From Deefgea chitinilytica (lineage in GTDB: Bacteria > Pseudomonadota > Gammaproteobacteria > Burkholderiales > Chitinibacteraceae), in contig NZ_WOFE01000003.1 in the NCBI RefSeq assembly GCF_016881405.1, positions 62,001 to 126,000 on the forward strand: a stretch of 64,000 nt of DNA. Reading direction: 5' to 3'. Below the pieces are notes generated by a model. The model worked only from the letters and a program-made list of their open reading frames with translations, was not told where the DNA came from and ran no database searches. Shown piece by piece: positions 51,658 through 61,401 of the stretch (position 1 is its first letter; each line of letters starts with the position of its first letter). The translations under genes and the position numbers were made by a program.

Positions 51658-52489
51658 AACGCTGATGCTGCGCGAATGGATGCAGCAGCGCCGCTCTTGG
51701 TTATTCCTTGGTTTATGGACGCCAGTGATTGCGTGGGCGCTGTTGTATTTGGTTTTGTTTTATCAAGGGATGCCGCAGTTTAATAGCGCGACCATTTCGG
51801 ATGCGGCCAAGGTGGCCAGCTTTGGCATTTCGGCACAGTCGAGTATGGTGCTGTATATCGCGCTGGTTGGCGTTTTGCTGACGATACCCGGCCTGCCTTA
51901 CCGCGATAAAGACGATAAATCACTGTCATTTTGGCGCTCTTTGCCCATCAATGAAGCGAGCGCGGTGATTGTGCCGGTGTTGATGAATGCGTTGTTGCTA
52001 CCGTTTTTGGCGATTGTGTCTGCGCTTGGGCTTAATGTCTTGCTCTCTGCGCCACTGTGGGTTTCTGGTTTGACGGCATCCATGGGCGTGAATGTCTTGC
52101 TGGCTTTGCTCGGTTTTAGCTTGCAGGCTTTGCTGGTCTTGCTGTGGTTTTTGCCGCTGGTGCTGTTGCTGGCCTTGGGTAATAGCACGATTCGCCGCTG
52201 GGGAATTGTGATCGTCTTGATTGCTGCTTTTATGGTGCAGTCCTTGCTCGGAAGTTTGAGCCATTACGCGCCAGCGAGTCGCTTCGTCGATATTTATTTC
52301 TCGGGTCTGTTTGGTGTGATGAATCAAGTGGAGTTAGAGCGCTTTTTGGCGACGGACAGCACTTTATTGATGCAAATCGGTAATCTGCTGCGTTTTGCGA
52401 TCAACGTGCCTTTTGTCATTACGGTGTTGATCAGTGGACTTTGTCTTGCCGCGCTCATCTGGCGTCGCAAAGCTGGTCAAACCGCCTAA
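51644..52489 (+). CDS. ABC transporter permease
   Basis: 281 residues from the ATG at 51644 (MQQIKTLMLREWMQQRRSWL), overlapping the ATPase gene by 14 bp with GGAG upstream. About six membrane helices (ALLYLVLFYQGM, MVLYIALVGVLLTIPGL, NALLLPFLAIVSALGLNVLL, LLVLLWFLPLVLLLALG, VIVLIAAFMVQSLLG, FVITVLISGLCLAALI). A typical ABC-2 permease partner; substrate unknown. Confidence 0.9.
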   Translation: MQQIKTLMLREWMQQRRSWLFLGLWTPVIAWALLYLVLFYQGMPQFNSATISDAAKVASFGISAQSSMVLYIALVGVLLTIPGLPYRDKDDKSLSFWRSLPINEASAVIVPVLMNALLLPFLAIVSALGLNVLLSAPLWVSGLTASMGVNVLLALLGFSLQALLVLLWFLPLVLLLALGNSTIRRWGIVIVLIAAFMVQSLLGSLSHYAPASRFVDIYFSGLFGVMNQVELERFLATDSTLLMQIGNLLRFAINVPFVITVLISGLCLAALIWRRKAGQTA

Positions 52490-52509
52490 GCCTTAAGGGG
52501 AAAGCGAGA

Positions 52510-53271
52510 ATGAATAATATGAAGCAGCTAAAAAAATGGTTATTTCCAGCGTGCGTCTTGGCGGTACTAGCCTTGGGTACGGTGACTGTTTGGCAAGCAA
52601 AACCCAACCCGCATTTTGTGATTAACAATGGCTCTGCCGCGTTTGAATTTGCGCTGCAAAGCAAAGGTGCGATTCAACCGAGCGGCAAGGTGGTGCAGGT
52701 TTTGCTCAGCAACCAAGGGGCAAAATTAATTAATCGTAGCCCGGTGAATGTGCGGCAATTTTCTGCGCCGAAAGCAAGCATTGAGTTAGATGAGGCACTG
52801 CTGGCTGAGTTGGACCAGGACTTATTGGCGCAAGGCATTATTGAGCTGCGCAATGGGCAAAATATCAGCCCTAATATGCCAGCAATTGTTTTTAATAGCG
52901 CTTTGGTGGCTGATCAAAGCGTGTTGAGCGAAGTCGAGAATGACGGCAGCGGAATTACCAAAATCCAGTCACCTAATTTGAAGCAAATCCGTGTTTCTAA
53001 CCGTGGCGCAGGCCGAGTCGAAATATTGACCAATAAAGTGCAAACCGCCATCGTCTCTAATGTTGGCGTTGGCGAGGTCTACCTGCCGAATGTGGGTCAG
53101 ATTCAAATCGATAGTCGTGGTACAGGCAATGTTTATGTGGAAGACGCTGATACTGCAACCGTGCAGTTGTATGGCGTCGGTACCGTTACCTTTGCCAATG
53201 AGCCGAAAATGAATGCCAACATTAAAGGGATGGGGAAGATCAAAACGATGACGCCACATCCTTACGAATAA
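52510..53271 (+). CDS. Exported GIN-domain-like (DUF2807) protein
   Basis: 253 residues from the ATG at 52510 (AAGGGGAAAG upstream). An N-terminal membrane or signal segment (LFPACVLAVLALGTVTVW) is followed by repeating beta strands: QIRVSNRGAGRVEILTN, TAIVSNVGVGEVYLPN, QIQIDSRGTGNVYVED, TVQLYGVGTVTFANE, KMNANIKGMGKIK. The G-x-G spacing in each turn is that of the right-handed beta helix of GIN/DUF2807 domains. Last gene of the GntR-ABC operon. The following 53272-53596 contains only the promoter region of nhaC. Confidence 0.82.
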   Translation: MNNMKQLKKWLFPACVLAVLALGTVTVWQAKPNPHFVINNGSAAFEFALQSKGAIQPSGKVVQVLLSNQGAKLINRSPVNVRQFSAPKASIELDEALLAELDQDLLAQGIIELRNGQNISPNMPAIVFNSALVADQSVLSEVENDGSGITKIQSPNLKQIRVSNRGAGRVEILTNKVQTAIVSNVGVGEVYLPNVGQIQIDSRGTGNVYVEDADTATVQLYGVGTVTFANEPKMNANIKGMGKIKTMTPHPYE

Positions 53272-53596
53272 TCAGCAGTCACGCATAGCGTGATTAAACA
53301 AAATTTGCGCTATTTATGATGGGTATAGTTAGCTAAATATTATTTTTAAATGTCTAGGTGTAGATACCCATTGCCGTAATTAGTTGTGATACTCGTTGCG
53401 GCATTTTTGTTGTTGGTCGATCGTCGGGCTTTTCACTCACTCTATTCTCTAGCTTGCCTAAGAACCTGCTGCTTAGTCTGTCGGCAAATTTGCGCTACAA
53501 TTTACTACGCCCTTAGTAATCACTGCGGCATGCCGTAAACTATCACTTGCCGTTTGATTCATCTATTCCAAGTCCACATTCGAAGCGAGCCTCATC

Positions 53597-55048
53597 ATGC
53601 AACGCCCAGACTCTGTTCAGCCGCTCAGCCTTATTGAAGCCATTATTCCCGTTGCGGCACTGATTTTATTAGTTGGTTTATCGTATTTCTTATTTGGTGA
53701 TGCGGGGGCGCTAGGCCCTAACCAAGTGGCTTTGGTGGTGGCGACGATGATTGCCGTTTTCATCGGATGGCGGCGAGGCCATTCGGGCGAGTCCTTAGCC
53801 AAGGCGGCGACGGATAGTGTTTCCACTGGTATTGGCGCGGTGTTTATTTTATTTGCCGTGGGCGCATTAATTGGTACCTGGGCGCTCAGTGGCACCTTGG
53901 TGGCGATGGTGTATTACGGCTTGCAGCTACTAAGCCCGAATTACTTTTTTGTCACGGCCTGTGCAATCACCGCGCTGGTTTCATTGTGCATCGGTAGCTC
54001 TTGGACGGTGGTTGGTACGATCGGGGTTGGCTTTATGGGCATTGCGATGAGCATGGACCTCAATCCCGCGATTGCCGCTGGTGCCGTGATTTCAGGGGCT
54101 TATTTTGGCGATAAATCATCGCCACTGTCTGATTCGGCCAATTTATCTGCGGCTGCGGCGGGGGTTGAGCTGTATGACCATATTCGTGAAACGTTACTCA
54201 CTTCGATTGTCGCATTGCTGCTGGTACTGGCACTGTTTTTTGTTTTGGGCCAGCCCGGTGACTTTGATGCATCCGAAAAAATGAAGGCCATTAGCAATTC
54301 ATTCGAGATTACGCCGCTGTTGTTTATTCCGCTGGTGGTGGTGATTGCGCTGGCATTGTTGCGTGTTCCTGCGGTCACAGCGATTTTCTTAGGTGCGATT
54401 GCGGGTGGCATTTTGGCGGTGATTGTGGCGCCTGAGCGTGTTATTGCCTTTGCTGATGCAGGTGATTTACCTGCGCCGATTGCGATGTTTAAAGGTGTTT
54501 GGCTGGCTTTGGCCAGTGGCTACACCTCCACCACTGGCTTTGCGCCGATGGATTTATTGGCGACGCGCGGCGGTATGGACAGTATGCTCAATACCATTTG
54601 GTTGATTGTGACGGCGCTGGCCTTTGGTGGTGTGGTGGAAAAAGTCGGCGTGCTTGATCGCCTGATTACGCCGATTATCAGTAAGGCCAAATCAGATGGT
54701 GCTTTGGTGAGTAAATTAGCAGCTTCGATTTTTGCCACCAATGTGATTACCGCCGACCAGTACATCGCGATTGTATTGCCGGGGCGTATGTTTAAAAATG
54801 CCTTTGCTCAGCGCGGCTTGGCGCCAGTCGTGCTATCGCGTGCCGTGGGTGATACGGCTACACCGACTTCGGCGCTGATTCCGTGGAATAGCTGCGGCGC
54901 GTATATGGCGGCGACCTTAGGGGTAGCAACATGGAGCTATGCGCCATTTGCATTCTTCTGCTTTATCAGTCCTGCGATTACGATTGCGATTGCGTATGCG
55001 GGGATACGGATGAAGCGGATTGAAATCGCGCCTAGCGCTACGAATTAG
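53597..55048 (+). CDS. nhaC: Na+/H+ antiporter, NhaC family
   Basis: 483 residues, 11-12 membrane helices. NhaC landmarks: the SLCIGSSWTVVGTIGVGFMG region, GAVISGAYFGDKSSPLSDSA with conserved Asp-Lys-Ser-Ser-Pro, and late VLSRAVGDTATPTSALIPWN. Exchanges internal Na+ for protons at the inner membrane. C-terminus AYAGIRMKRIEIA. A diverged second copy of that tail is found at 57896-57994, after the glutaminase-MFS pair. Confidence 0.93.
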   Translation: MQRPDSVQPLSLIEAIIPVAALILLVGLSYFLFGDAGALGPNQVALVVATMIAVFIGWRRGHSGESLAKAATDSVSTGIGAVFILFAVGALIGTWALSGTLVAMVYYGLQLLSPNYFFVTACAITALVSLCIGSSWTVVGTIGVGFMGIAMSMDLNPAIAAGAVISGAYFGDKSSPLSDSANLSAAAAGVELYDHIRETLLTSIVALLLVLALFFVLGQPGDFDASEKMKAISNSFEITPLLFIPLVVVIALALLRVPAVTAIFLGAIAGGILAVIVAPERVIAFADAGDLPAPIAMFKGVWLALASGYTSTTGFAPMDLLATRGGMDSMLNTIWLIVTALAFGGVVEKVGVLDRLITPIISKAKSDGALVSKLAASIFATNVITADQYIAIVLPGRMFKNAFAQRGLAPVVLSRAVGDTATPTSALIPWNSCGAYMAATLGVATWSYAPFAFFCFISPAITIAIAYAGIRMKRIEIAPSATN

Positions 55049-55184
55049 TTTTGGCTCGGTATAGCTTTGTAAGCTTTATATACATTGACTTTGCTGTTAA
55101 TGCGGGTGATTTTTATCGATTTGCTTATGCTACTGGCTTGTTAGGGGCATGGTACTGACGTAGATATAATAGGAGATAATAAAA

Positions 55185-56192
55185 ATGTATCAAAGACTTC
55201 ACCTAGAAGATCAGGACGAGTTTTTCAGGGTATCGACTGGCAAGTTGCCTGACTTGGAGCTTGTTCGCGATATTGTTAATCAAGCATATGAACGATTTGC
55301 CGATGATCGAACGGGCGCAGTGGCTGACTACATTCCAGCATTAGCTCGAGTTTCGCCAGATTTGTTTGGCATATCCGTGGTTGGGGTAGGTGGGAGCGAT
55401 GTAGGGGTTGGCGATTGCGATCACATGTTTTCAATCCAAAGTATATCGAAGCCTTTTGTTTTTGCTTTGGTTTGTGAGGCGGTAGGGGCAGAAGGTGCTC
55501 GCGCAAGAATAGGTGTCAATGCAACTGGGTTGCCGTTTAACTCGGTGATGGGAATTGAACTTAATGCAGACCGGACTATGAATCCGATGGTGAATGCGGG
55601 GGCGATTGCGACGACGAGTTGCGTGCCAGGCAAGACGGCTGAAGAAAAATTTCGATTTATCCAAGAAGGCCTTTCACGCTTTGCGGGGCGGCAATTGGAG
55701 GTGGATGAAGAGGTTTATACCTCTGAAGCTGCAACTAATCTTCGCAATCGCGGTATTGCAAAATTACTGGAGGGTTATGACCGCATGTATTGGGATGCTC
55801 TGGAGGCAACTGATATCTACACCCGCCAGTGCTCGCTGAATGTGACAGCCAAAGACTTGGCAGTAATGGGCGCTACATTGGCGGGTGGTGGAGTGAATCC
55901 GATTACCCATGAAAGAGTGATTGATACGCGCAATTGTCGGCGTGTATTGGCCGCTCTGGCAACAGCAGGCCTGTATGAGCAGTCCGGTGATTGGCTCTTT
56001 GAAGTTGGCCTTCCAGGTAAAAGCGGGGTAAGTGGTGGGATCATCACGATAGCCCCAGGGAAGGGAGCTGTTAGCGTATTTTCACCGCGATTGGATGAGG
56101 CTGGAAATAGTATCAAAGGTCAACTGATCTCGAAATATCTATCAGAACGGTTAGGCCTTAACTTGTTCGCATCACAACCCGAACCCTTTTAA
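55185..56192 (+). CDS. glsA: Glutaminase (GlsA family)
   Basis: 335 residues, a serine-dependent beta-lactamase-fold glutaminase: FSIQSISKPFVFALV contains the Ser-x-x-Lys catalytic pair, then NSVMGIELNADRTMNPMVN, AGAIATTS, the Tyr-Ser-like region and GLPGKSGVSGGIITIAPGKG. Converts glutamine to glutamate and ammonia, which can raise cytoplasmic pH in acid. Next gene, 28 bp on, is an MFS transporter. Codon use is less GC-biased than nhaC beside it, in line with transfer of the pair. Confidence 0.94.
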   Translation: MYQRLHLEDQDEFFRVSTGKLPDLELVRDIVNQAYERFADDRTGAVADYIPALARVSPDLFGISVVGVGGSDVGVGDCDHMFSIQSISKPFVFALVCEAVGAEGARARIGVNATGLPFNSVMGIELNADRTMNPMVNAGAIATTSCVPGKTAEEKFRFIQEGLSRFAGRQLEVDEEVYTSEAATNLRNRGIAKLLEGYDRMYWDALEATDIYTRQCSLNVTAKDLAVMGATLAGGGVNPITHERVIDTRNCRRVLAALATAGLYEQSGDWLFEVGLPGKSGVSGGIITIAPGKGAVSVFSPRLDEAGNSIKGQLISKYLSERLGLNLFASQPEPF

Positions 56193-56220
56193 TTTTTGCT
56201 AATTAGCTTCAGGAGTAAAG

Positions 56221-57846
56221 ATGAGCACGAATACAGAAGAAGTAAAACAATCCTGGTTTCCAATGGTTATCATCGCCATGGGGCAGGCGCAGATGTCACT
56301 GAACATCAACGCCCTGCCTGTTTCGATTAGCGGTATCGTTGCCGAATTCAATGTCGCCCCGACGACAGTTGGCACCGCGATTGTCGCCTATTCACTCGGC
56401 GTGGCTGGTTTTATTATGTTGGGTGCCAAACTTGGGCAGATGTTCGGTTCATTGAAGGTGTTTCGCGCGGCAACTCTGGCATTGATGATTGGGGTCAGTA
56501 TCGTAACCTTTAGTCCAAGTGCACTTTGGCTAATCCTGGGTCAGTTGATCTGCGGCCTGGCTGCTGCAGTTATCGTACCGACGTTGGTTGTATTGATTGC
56601 AAACAATTATCGAGGAAAGCAGCAAGCCGCTGCGTTAGGTATGCTCGGATCCGTTCAAGCCGCGGCAACCGTAACTGCTTTCTTCATGGCGGGTATCATC
56701 GGTGATCTGTTCGGATGGAGGTATGCCTTTGGCCTCGTGATCCCATTCACTGCTGCTGTGCTGGTAATGTCTGGCAAGCTCAAGCCCATTCCTCCACTTC
56801 CTGGCACGAGAATTGACTTTGTTGGTGTACTGTACGCAGCTACGGCGATTATTCTGCTTAGCTTTGGCTTTAATAACCTCAATCGTTGGGGGCTTTTGAC
56901 TGCCGGGCCAAATGCGCCGTTTGATATCTTTGGTCTGTCACCTGCGGTTCTGATGATCGTGGTTGGCCTGATTGGTCTTCAACTATTCTTGGCTTGGACA
57001 CAGAAGCGTGAGGCCGCGAAGTTGACGCCGCTGCTGTCTTTAGAAGTGTTGGAGTCTCGTCAAGAGCGTGGTGCTGCCTTTGCGATGGCGATGATTGTGT
57101 TGCTCGGAAATGCAATGACATTCCTCGCCCCCTTGTATATTCAAATGGTGCAAGGGCGATCAAGTTTTGACACGGCTGTTGCGATGATTCCTTATCAGTT
57201 TGCAGTTTTCGTTGCTGCAATGGTTGTCGTGCGCTTCTACCAGACCTATAACCCGCGCCAAATCGCCCGAGCCTCTTTTGTCTTGGTTGCTGTTGGCATG
57301 GCTGTTTTGTCCGTAGTGATGTTCAATGAATGGGCAAACCCGTTCGTTGTGGCCGGTTTGGTTATGGTTGGTATCGGTCAAGGTGCGCTAGTCACCTTGC
57401 TGTTCAATATTCTGGTGACTTCGTCACCAACCGAACGAGCTGGTGACGTGGGAGCATTACGAGGTACAGTGAACAACCTTTCGGCTGGTGTTGGTACCGC
57501 TATCGCTGGTGCACTGGTCGTTGGCATACTGTCGGTGAATATTCAGAAAGCCGTCGTTGATCATCCAGAGATTCCGCCGAGTTTAGTGGCTCAGGTGAAT
57601 ATGGATAATCTGACATTTATCAGCAATGATCGCTTAGAGACCGCTTTGGCTAGTACAACGGCTACGCCGGAACAAGTCGCTGCGGCATCGAAGGTGAATG
57701 CTGATGCTCGTTTGCGTGCGCTCAAACTCACTTTCTTGGTGCTCAGTTTGCTTTCTCTGCTGATGATTGTTCCTGCACGTATGCTGCCTTCTTACCGTGC
57801 AGGGGAATTGCCACCTGGCCCGCAGCCTCAAGATAAATCTGCCTAA
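56221..57846 (+). CDS. MFS transporter, DHA2-like (14 helices)
   Basis: 541 residues. Repeated hydrophobic helices; motif A-like GAKLGQMFGSLKVFRAATLA between helices 2 and 3, and motif C-like GMLGSVQAAATVTAFFMAGI. The 14-helix DHA2 type usually exports drugs; beside a glutaminase it might instead move glutamine, glutamate or a product, analogous to the glutaminase-antiporter pair of E. coli acid resistance (inference). AGGAG precedes the ATG. Confidence 0.9.
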   Translation: MSTNTEEVKQSWFPMVIIAMGQAQMSLNINALPVSISGIVAEFNVAPTTVGTAIVAYSLGVAGFIMLGAKLGQMFGSLKVFRAATLALMIGVSIVTFSPSALWLILGQLICGLAAAVIVPTLVVLIANNYRGKQQAAALGMLGSVQAAATVTAFFMAGIIGDLFGWRYAFGLVIPFTAAVLVMSGKLKPIPPLPGTRIDFVGVLYAATAIILLSFGFNNLNRWGLLTAGPNAPFDIFGLSPAVLMIVVGLIGLQLFLAWTQKREAAKLTPLLSLEVLESRQERGAAFAMAMIVLLGNAMTFLAPLYIQMVQGRSSFDTAVAMIPYQFAVFVAAMVVVRFYQTYNPRQIARASFVLVAVGMAVLSVVMFNEWANPFVVAGLVMVGIGQGALVTLLFNILVTSSPTERAGDVGALRGTVNNLSAGVGTAIAGALVVGILSVNIQKAVVDHPEIPPSLVAQVNMDNLTFISNDRLETALASTTATPEQVAAASKVNADARLRALKLTFLVLSLLSLLMIVPARMLPSYRAGELPPGPQPQDKSA

Positions 57847-57895
57847 CGTTGATCTTAGTTATAAGTCTGGTGCGCTGAATGAGTGCACCAGCTTG

Positions 57896-57994
57896 TTATC
57901 CAATCAAATAGTCGCGATTGCGCATACGGGAATTCGAATGAAGCGAATTGCTGTTATGGCAATGTTGCGAATCGAGCTGTATCACCCTGCTTAA
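57896..57994 (+). pseudogene. Remnant of a second nhaC 3' end
   Basis: The frame reads LLSNQIVAIAHTGIRMKRIA, matching the end of NhaC (ISPAITIAIAYAGIRMKRIE at 54970-55025), with clear DNA similarity over about 45 bp. The rest of the gene is absent. It sits between the MFS stop and the terminator. Confidence 0.72.
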
Positions 57995-57995
57995 G

Positions 57996-58027
57996 CCGCC
58001 AATTGTATTGTTACGTTGGCGGTTTTT
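57996..58027 (+). terminator. Rho-independent terminator
   Basis: CCGCCAA / TTGGCGG, 7 bp stem with a 13 nt loop, followed by TTTTT. Ends the rightward nhaC/glutaminase/MFS region before the convergent efflux operon. Confidence 0.82.
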
Positions 58028-58069
58028 GTCTGTGCTGCTTATGCTGCTGATTGTGGGTTGCGTTAAAAT

Positions 58070-59455
58070 TTAGTTGGAGATAACAATCGGCGCGCCACCC
58101 AGTACTTTGTAGATTTCCACGCTCGCCAGCGCGAGCTGATAGCGGTGTTGCAGCAACGCATGGTCGGCAGCTTGGCGGCGGGTGCGGGCGTTCAGTACCG
58201 AATCGAATGCCATCGCGCCAGCTTGGTAGCGCAACTGTGTTTGTTGCTCGGATTTTTTCGTTTCTTCGGCCAGCGCTTGCATCCGTGGCAATTCGGTTTT
58301 CAAATGCGCTAGATTGGCGAGCGCAGCTTCGACTTCCTGCAGTGAAACATATAGTTTTTGCCGATATTCAATCACTGCCTGCTCGTAATCGGCAGCACTG
58401 GTTTTGTTCGCCAGTTCCATTTCATTGAATTGAATAAACGGTAAACTGAGGCCCGCGCCCAAAGTTGCAACCGGATTGCTTAGTAAATTCATCAAATCCT
58501 GACTACTCGTACCCAAGCCTCCAGTGAGCGACAAGCTTGGATACCAGCTTTTGCGCGTTACCTGTTGGTCGGTAAAGCTCGCTTGTAATCGAGCGGTTGC
58601 CGCTGCCAAATCAGGGCGACGATTTAAAAGATCGGCAGGCACTCCTGCTGGAATCTCGGGGTAGACGCTGGGTAAATCTGCTGCGGTGCCGAGCGTGCTT
58701 TGTGGTGCTTGATCGAGTAGTAAGCCCAATCGCCATTGGCTCTTGGCTAATTTGAGCTGGGCTTGGCTGAGCTGATTTTCTTGTTGCAAGGTGCTGCTAC
58801 GCGCCTGTGTGACATCTAAGCCTGACACCACACCTGCGTGATAGCGGCGCTCGACGATGCTTTGCGTGTCTTTGGCGCGCTGCAATTCATCCTGCGCGAG
58901 TTGGAGTGCATCCTGATCGCGCGCTATCGTCCAGTAGCTGCTGGCCACGCTGGCCATAATGCTTTGCTGCATTGCCGCTAGTTCTGCAGCGCTGGCGCGC
59001 TCACGCCAACGTGCCGCTTGCTGCTGATCGGCAAGTTTGCCCCACAGATCGATTTCCCAGGACACGCCCAGATTCGCCCCATAACTGTCGCCACGATAGC
59101 GACTTGGATCGAGCTCCCACGAGGCGCTGCCATTGGCGCTAGCCGATACATTTGGTGTACGGTCCAGCCCGCGCTGCGCGACCACAAAGCCCGCTTTGCG
59201 TAAACGAATCGCTGCTACGGCGATATCTGCATTGCGTTCACGCGCGGTTTTTTGCAAAGCCAGCAGTGATTCATCGGCAAAGCCTTGCCAAAAAGCCTGA
59301 TCCGATTGCACAGCTGAAGCCGTGGTGGGCGCTTGCCATTGCTGCGGTAAATCCACTGCTGGCGCTTGCCATTGTGGCGACGCGCAGGCGGTCAGTAGCG
59401 CCACCCAAAATGGCGATACGCGACATAAAGTTCGAGTCAAAATCAGCATCCTCAT
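58070..59455 (-). CDS. Outer membrane efflux lipoprotein (NodT/TolC-like)
   Basis: 461 residues. N-terminal lipobox LLTACASPQ. Two repeated efflux-protein halves rich in alpha hairpins, with typical LLNRRPDLAAATARLQASF and the QAVIEYRQKLYVSLQEVEAA segment. Forms the outer-membrane channel for MacAB. Its start overlaps the macB stop by 4 bp. Either of the two initial Met codons is possible. Confidence 0.93.
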   Translation of the reverse strand: MRMLILTRTLCRVSPFWVALLTACASPQWQAPAVDLPQQWQAPTTASAVQSDQAFWQGFADESLLALQKTARERNADIAVAAIRLRKAGFVVAQRGLDRTPNVSASANGSASWELDPSRYRGDSYGANLGVSWEIDLWGKLADQQQAARWRERASAAELAAMQQSIMASVASSYWTIARDQDALQLAQDELQRAKDTQSIVERRYHAGVVSGLDVTQARSSTLQQENQLSQAQLKLAKSQWRLGLLLDQAPQSTLGTAADLPSVYPEIPAGVPADLLNRRPDLAAATARLQASFTDQQVTRKSWYPSLSLTGGLGTSSQDLMNLLSNPVATLGAGLSLPFIQFNEMELANKTSAADYEQAVIEYRQKLYVSLQEVEAALANLAHLKTELPRMQALAEETKKSEQQTQLRYQAGAMAFDSVLNARTRRQAADHALLQHRYQLALASVEIYKVLGGAPIVISN

Positions 59456-61401
59456 TCGCGTGCCAGCGCCTCAATCGGCGCGAGCTGCGCCGCACGACGC
59501 GCGGGTAAAAATCCAAAGACAACACCGACCACCGTTGCGCACAGCACCGCCGTCGTAATCGAGCCAACAGAGAAAATCATCTGGAAATCTTTTACAAAGT
59601 GATTCACCGCCAATCCCAGCAGCGCCGACAGCGCAATCCCAATTGCGCCACCGAGCAAGCACACCACAATCGATTCGATCAAAAATTGAATCCGAATATC
59701 CGATTGCCGCGCGCCGACCGCCATTCGAATACCAATTTCGTGAGTGCGTTCGGTCACTGACACCAGCATGATATTCATGACGCCAATCCCGCCAACGACC
59801 AGCGAAATGACGCCGATCAGCATTAAAAACATCTTGATGCTATTGGCGGTGCTCTGAAATGATTTCACAAAATCCTGCATATTGCGTGTGTAAAAATCTT
59901 TCTTGCCGTGCCATTGCTCCATCCGCGTCAGCAGCGCTTGCTCGGCTGCGTCGAGCGATACATCGGGTTTAATTTGCACCGTGATGCGGCTAAAGTGCTG
60001 CTGGCCAAACATTCGGCTGCCTGCGGTGGTGTACGGCACCCAGACTTCCAAACTATCGCCGCCAAAACCGCTGGACTTTTTCTCGGCAACACCGATCACT
60101 TGCACCGGCATATTGCCGAGTAAAATCACTTCACCGATGCCCGTTTCGTCGCCAAACAGCGCTTTGCGGGTGTCTTCGCCGATCACCGCCACTTGCGATT
60201 GCCGCCGCACATCGTCATCAGAAAACGCCACACCAAACTGCATTGCCTGATCGCGTACCGTAAAATACGCAGGTGATACCCCCTGTATCACCGTGGCGGC
60301 ATCATTACTCTTGTATCTCGTGCGCATACCCTGTGAGGTAATCGGTGTTACCGCTTGCACATACGGCTCGGTCGCTAGCAATGCCAAATCGGATTCGCGC
60401 AGCGATTGCACGCTCATCGCTTTATCGTCGCCTAAACCGGAGCCTGGCAAAATATCCAGATTGCTTGCGCCTAAACTGGCGAAATTTTTCAGCACTGATT
60501 GCTCCATGCCATCGCCCAACGCAACAATCGATACGACTGAGGCGATGCCGATGATGATCCCCAGCATCGTCAGCAGGCTGCGCATCCGGTTGGCGAGTAG
60601 CGCCCGAAACGCCATCGCAAATGCTTCGCGCCAGCGCCCCAGCAAGGCTTGTGGTGTCGCGTCTTGCGGCGGCGGGGCGGGTGCATCAGCGGGTAGTTTG
60701 ACTTCATCACGCGTCGGATTGGGCGCGTCCGAGACGATTTTACCGTCGCGAATTTCAATAATCCGATCCGCTTGTGCCGCAACGTGGGCATCGTGCGTCA
60801 CCAAAATGACGGTGTGGCCTTGTTCGTGTAGCTCTTTTAGAATCTGCAATACATCCGCGCCGCTGCGCGAATCGAGCGCGCCGGTTGGCTCGTCGGCCAG
60901 AATCACTTCGCCGCCATTCATCAGCGCCCGCGCAATCGAAACGCGCTGCTGCTGGCCGCCAGAGAGTTGACGTGGGCGATAATTCAAACGCTCGCCCAGC
61001 CCCAAACGGCTGAGCAGCATCGCCGCACGTTGTTGCCGCTCGGCAAGCGGCGTACCCGCATAAATCGCTGGCATCGCAACGTTTTCCGTTGCGCTCAGTG
61101 CACCGAGCAAATGATAGCGCTGGAAAATAAAGCCAAAATGGTCGCGGCGAAGTGCCGCCAATTCGTCGGCATTGAGCTCGCCGACTTCGCGGCCATTAAA
61201 TCGGTACGAACCCTCAGTCGGGCTATCCAGACCGCCGAGCAAATTCATCAGCGTCGATTTACCTGAGCCCGATTGCCCGATAATCGCGATCATTTCGCCC
61301 GCTTCGATGACGATATTGATGTCGTCCAGAATGCGGATTTGCTGTTCGCCTGCGGCAAAGGTGCGGCCAATGCCGGATAGCTCAATCACTGGCGTTGCCA
61401 T
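59452..61401 (-). CDS. macB: MacB, ABC-type tripartite efflux transporter
   Basis: 649 residues. N-terminal ATPase with Walker [18 protein letters not shown], signature [12 protein letters not shown] and Walker [13 protein letters not shown]. Then a first membrane helix ([20 protein letters not shown]), the large periplasmic domain, and three C-terminal helices of the FtsX type ([20 protein letters not shown]). Drives export of macrolides or peptides from the periplasm through the outer membrane channel. Its ATG shares one base with the macA stop. Confidence 0.95.
   Translation of the reverse strand: MATPVIELSGIGRTFAAGEQQIRILDDINIVIEAGEMIAIIGQSGSGKSTLMNLLGGLDSPTEGSYRFNGREVGELNADELAALRRDHFGFIFQRYHLLGALSATENVAMPAIYAGTPLAERQQRAAMLLSRLGLGERLNYRPRQLSGGQQQRVSIARALMNGGEVILADEPTGALDSRSGADVLQILKELHEQGHTVILVTHDAHVAAQADRIIEIRDGKIVSDAPNPTRDEVKLPADAPAPPPQDATPQALLGRWREAFAMAFRALLANRMRSLLTMLGIIIGIASVVSIVALGDGMEQSVLKNFASLGASNLDILPGSGLGDDKAMSVQSLRESDLALLATEPYVQAVTPITSQGMRTRYKSNDAATVIQGVSPAYFTVRDQAMQFGVAFSDDDVRRQSQVAVIGEDTRKALFGDETGIGEVILLGNMPVQVIGVAEKKSSGFGGDSLEVWVPYTTAGSRMFGQQHFSRITVQIKPDVSLDAAEQALLTRMEQWHGKKDFYTRNMQDFVKSFQSTANSIKMFLMLIGVISLVVGGIGVMNIMLVSVTERTHEIGIRMAVGARQSDIRIQFLIESIVVCLLGGAIGIALSALLGLAVNHFVKDFQMIFSVGSITTAVLCATVVGVVFGFLPARRAAQLAPIEALARE

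Noticed and set aside
57767-57895. Continuous forward frame leading into the nhaC tail remnant
   Set aside because: The first part is the MFS gene in another frame; only the last 30 codons resemble a protein (NhaC).
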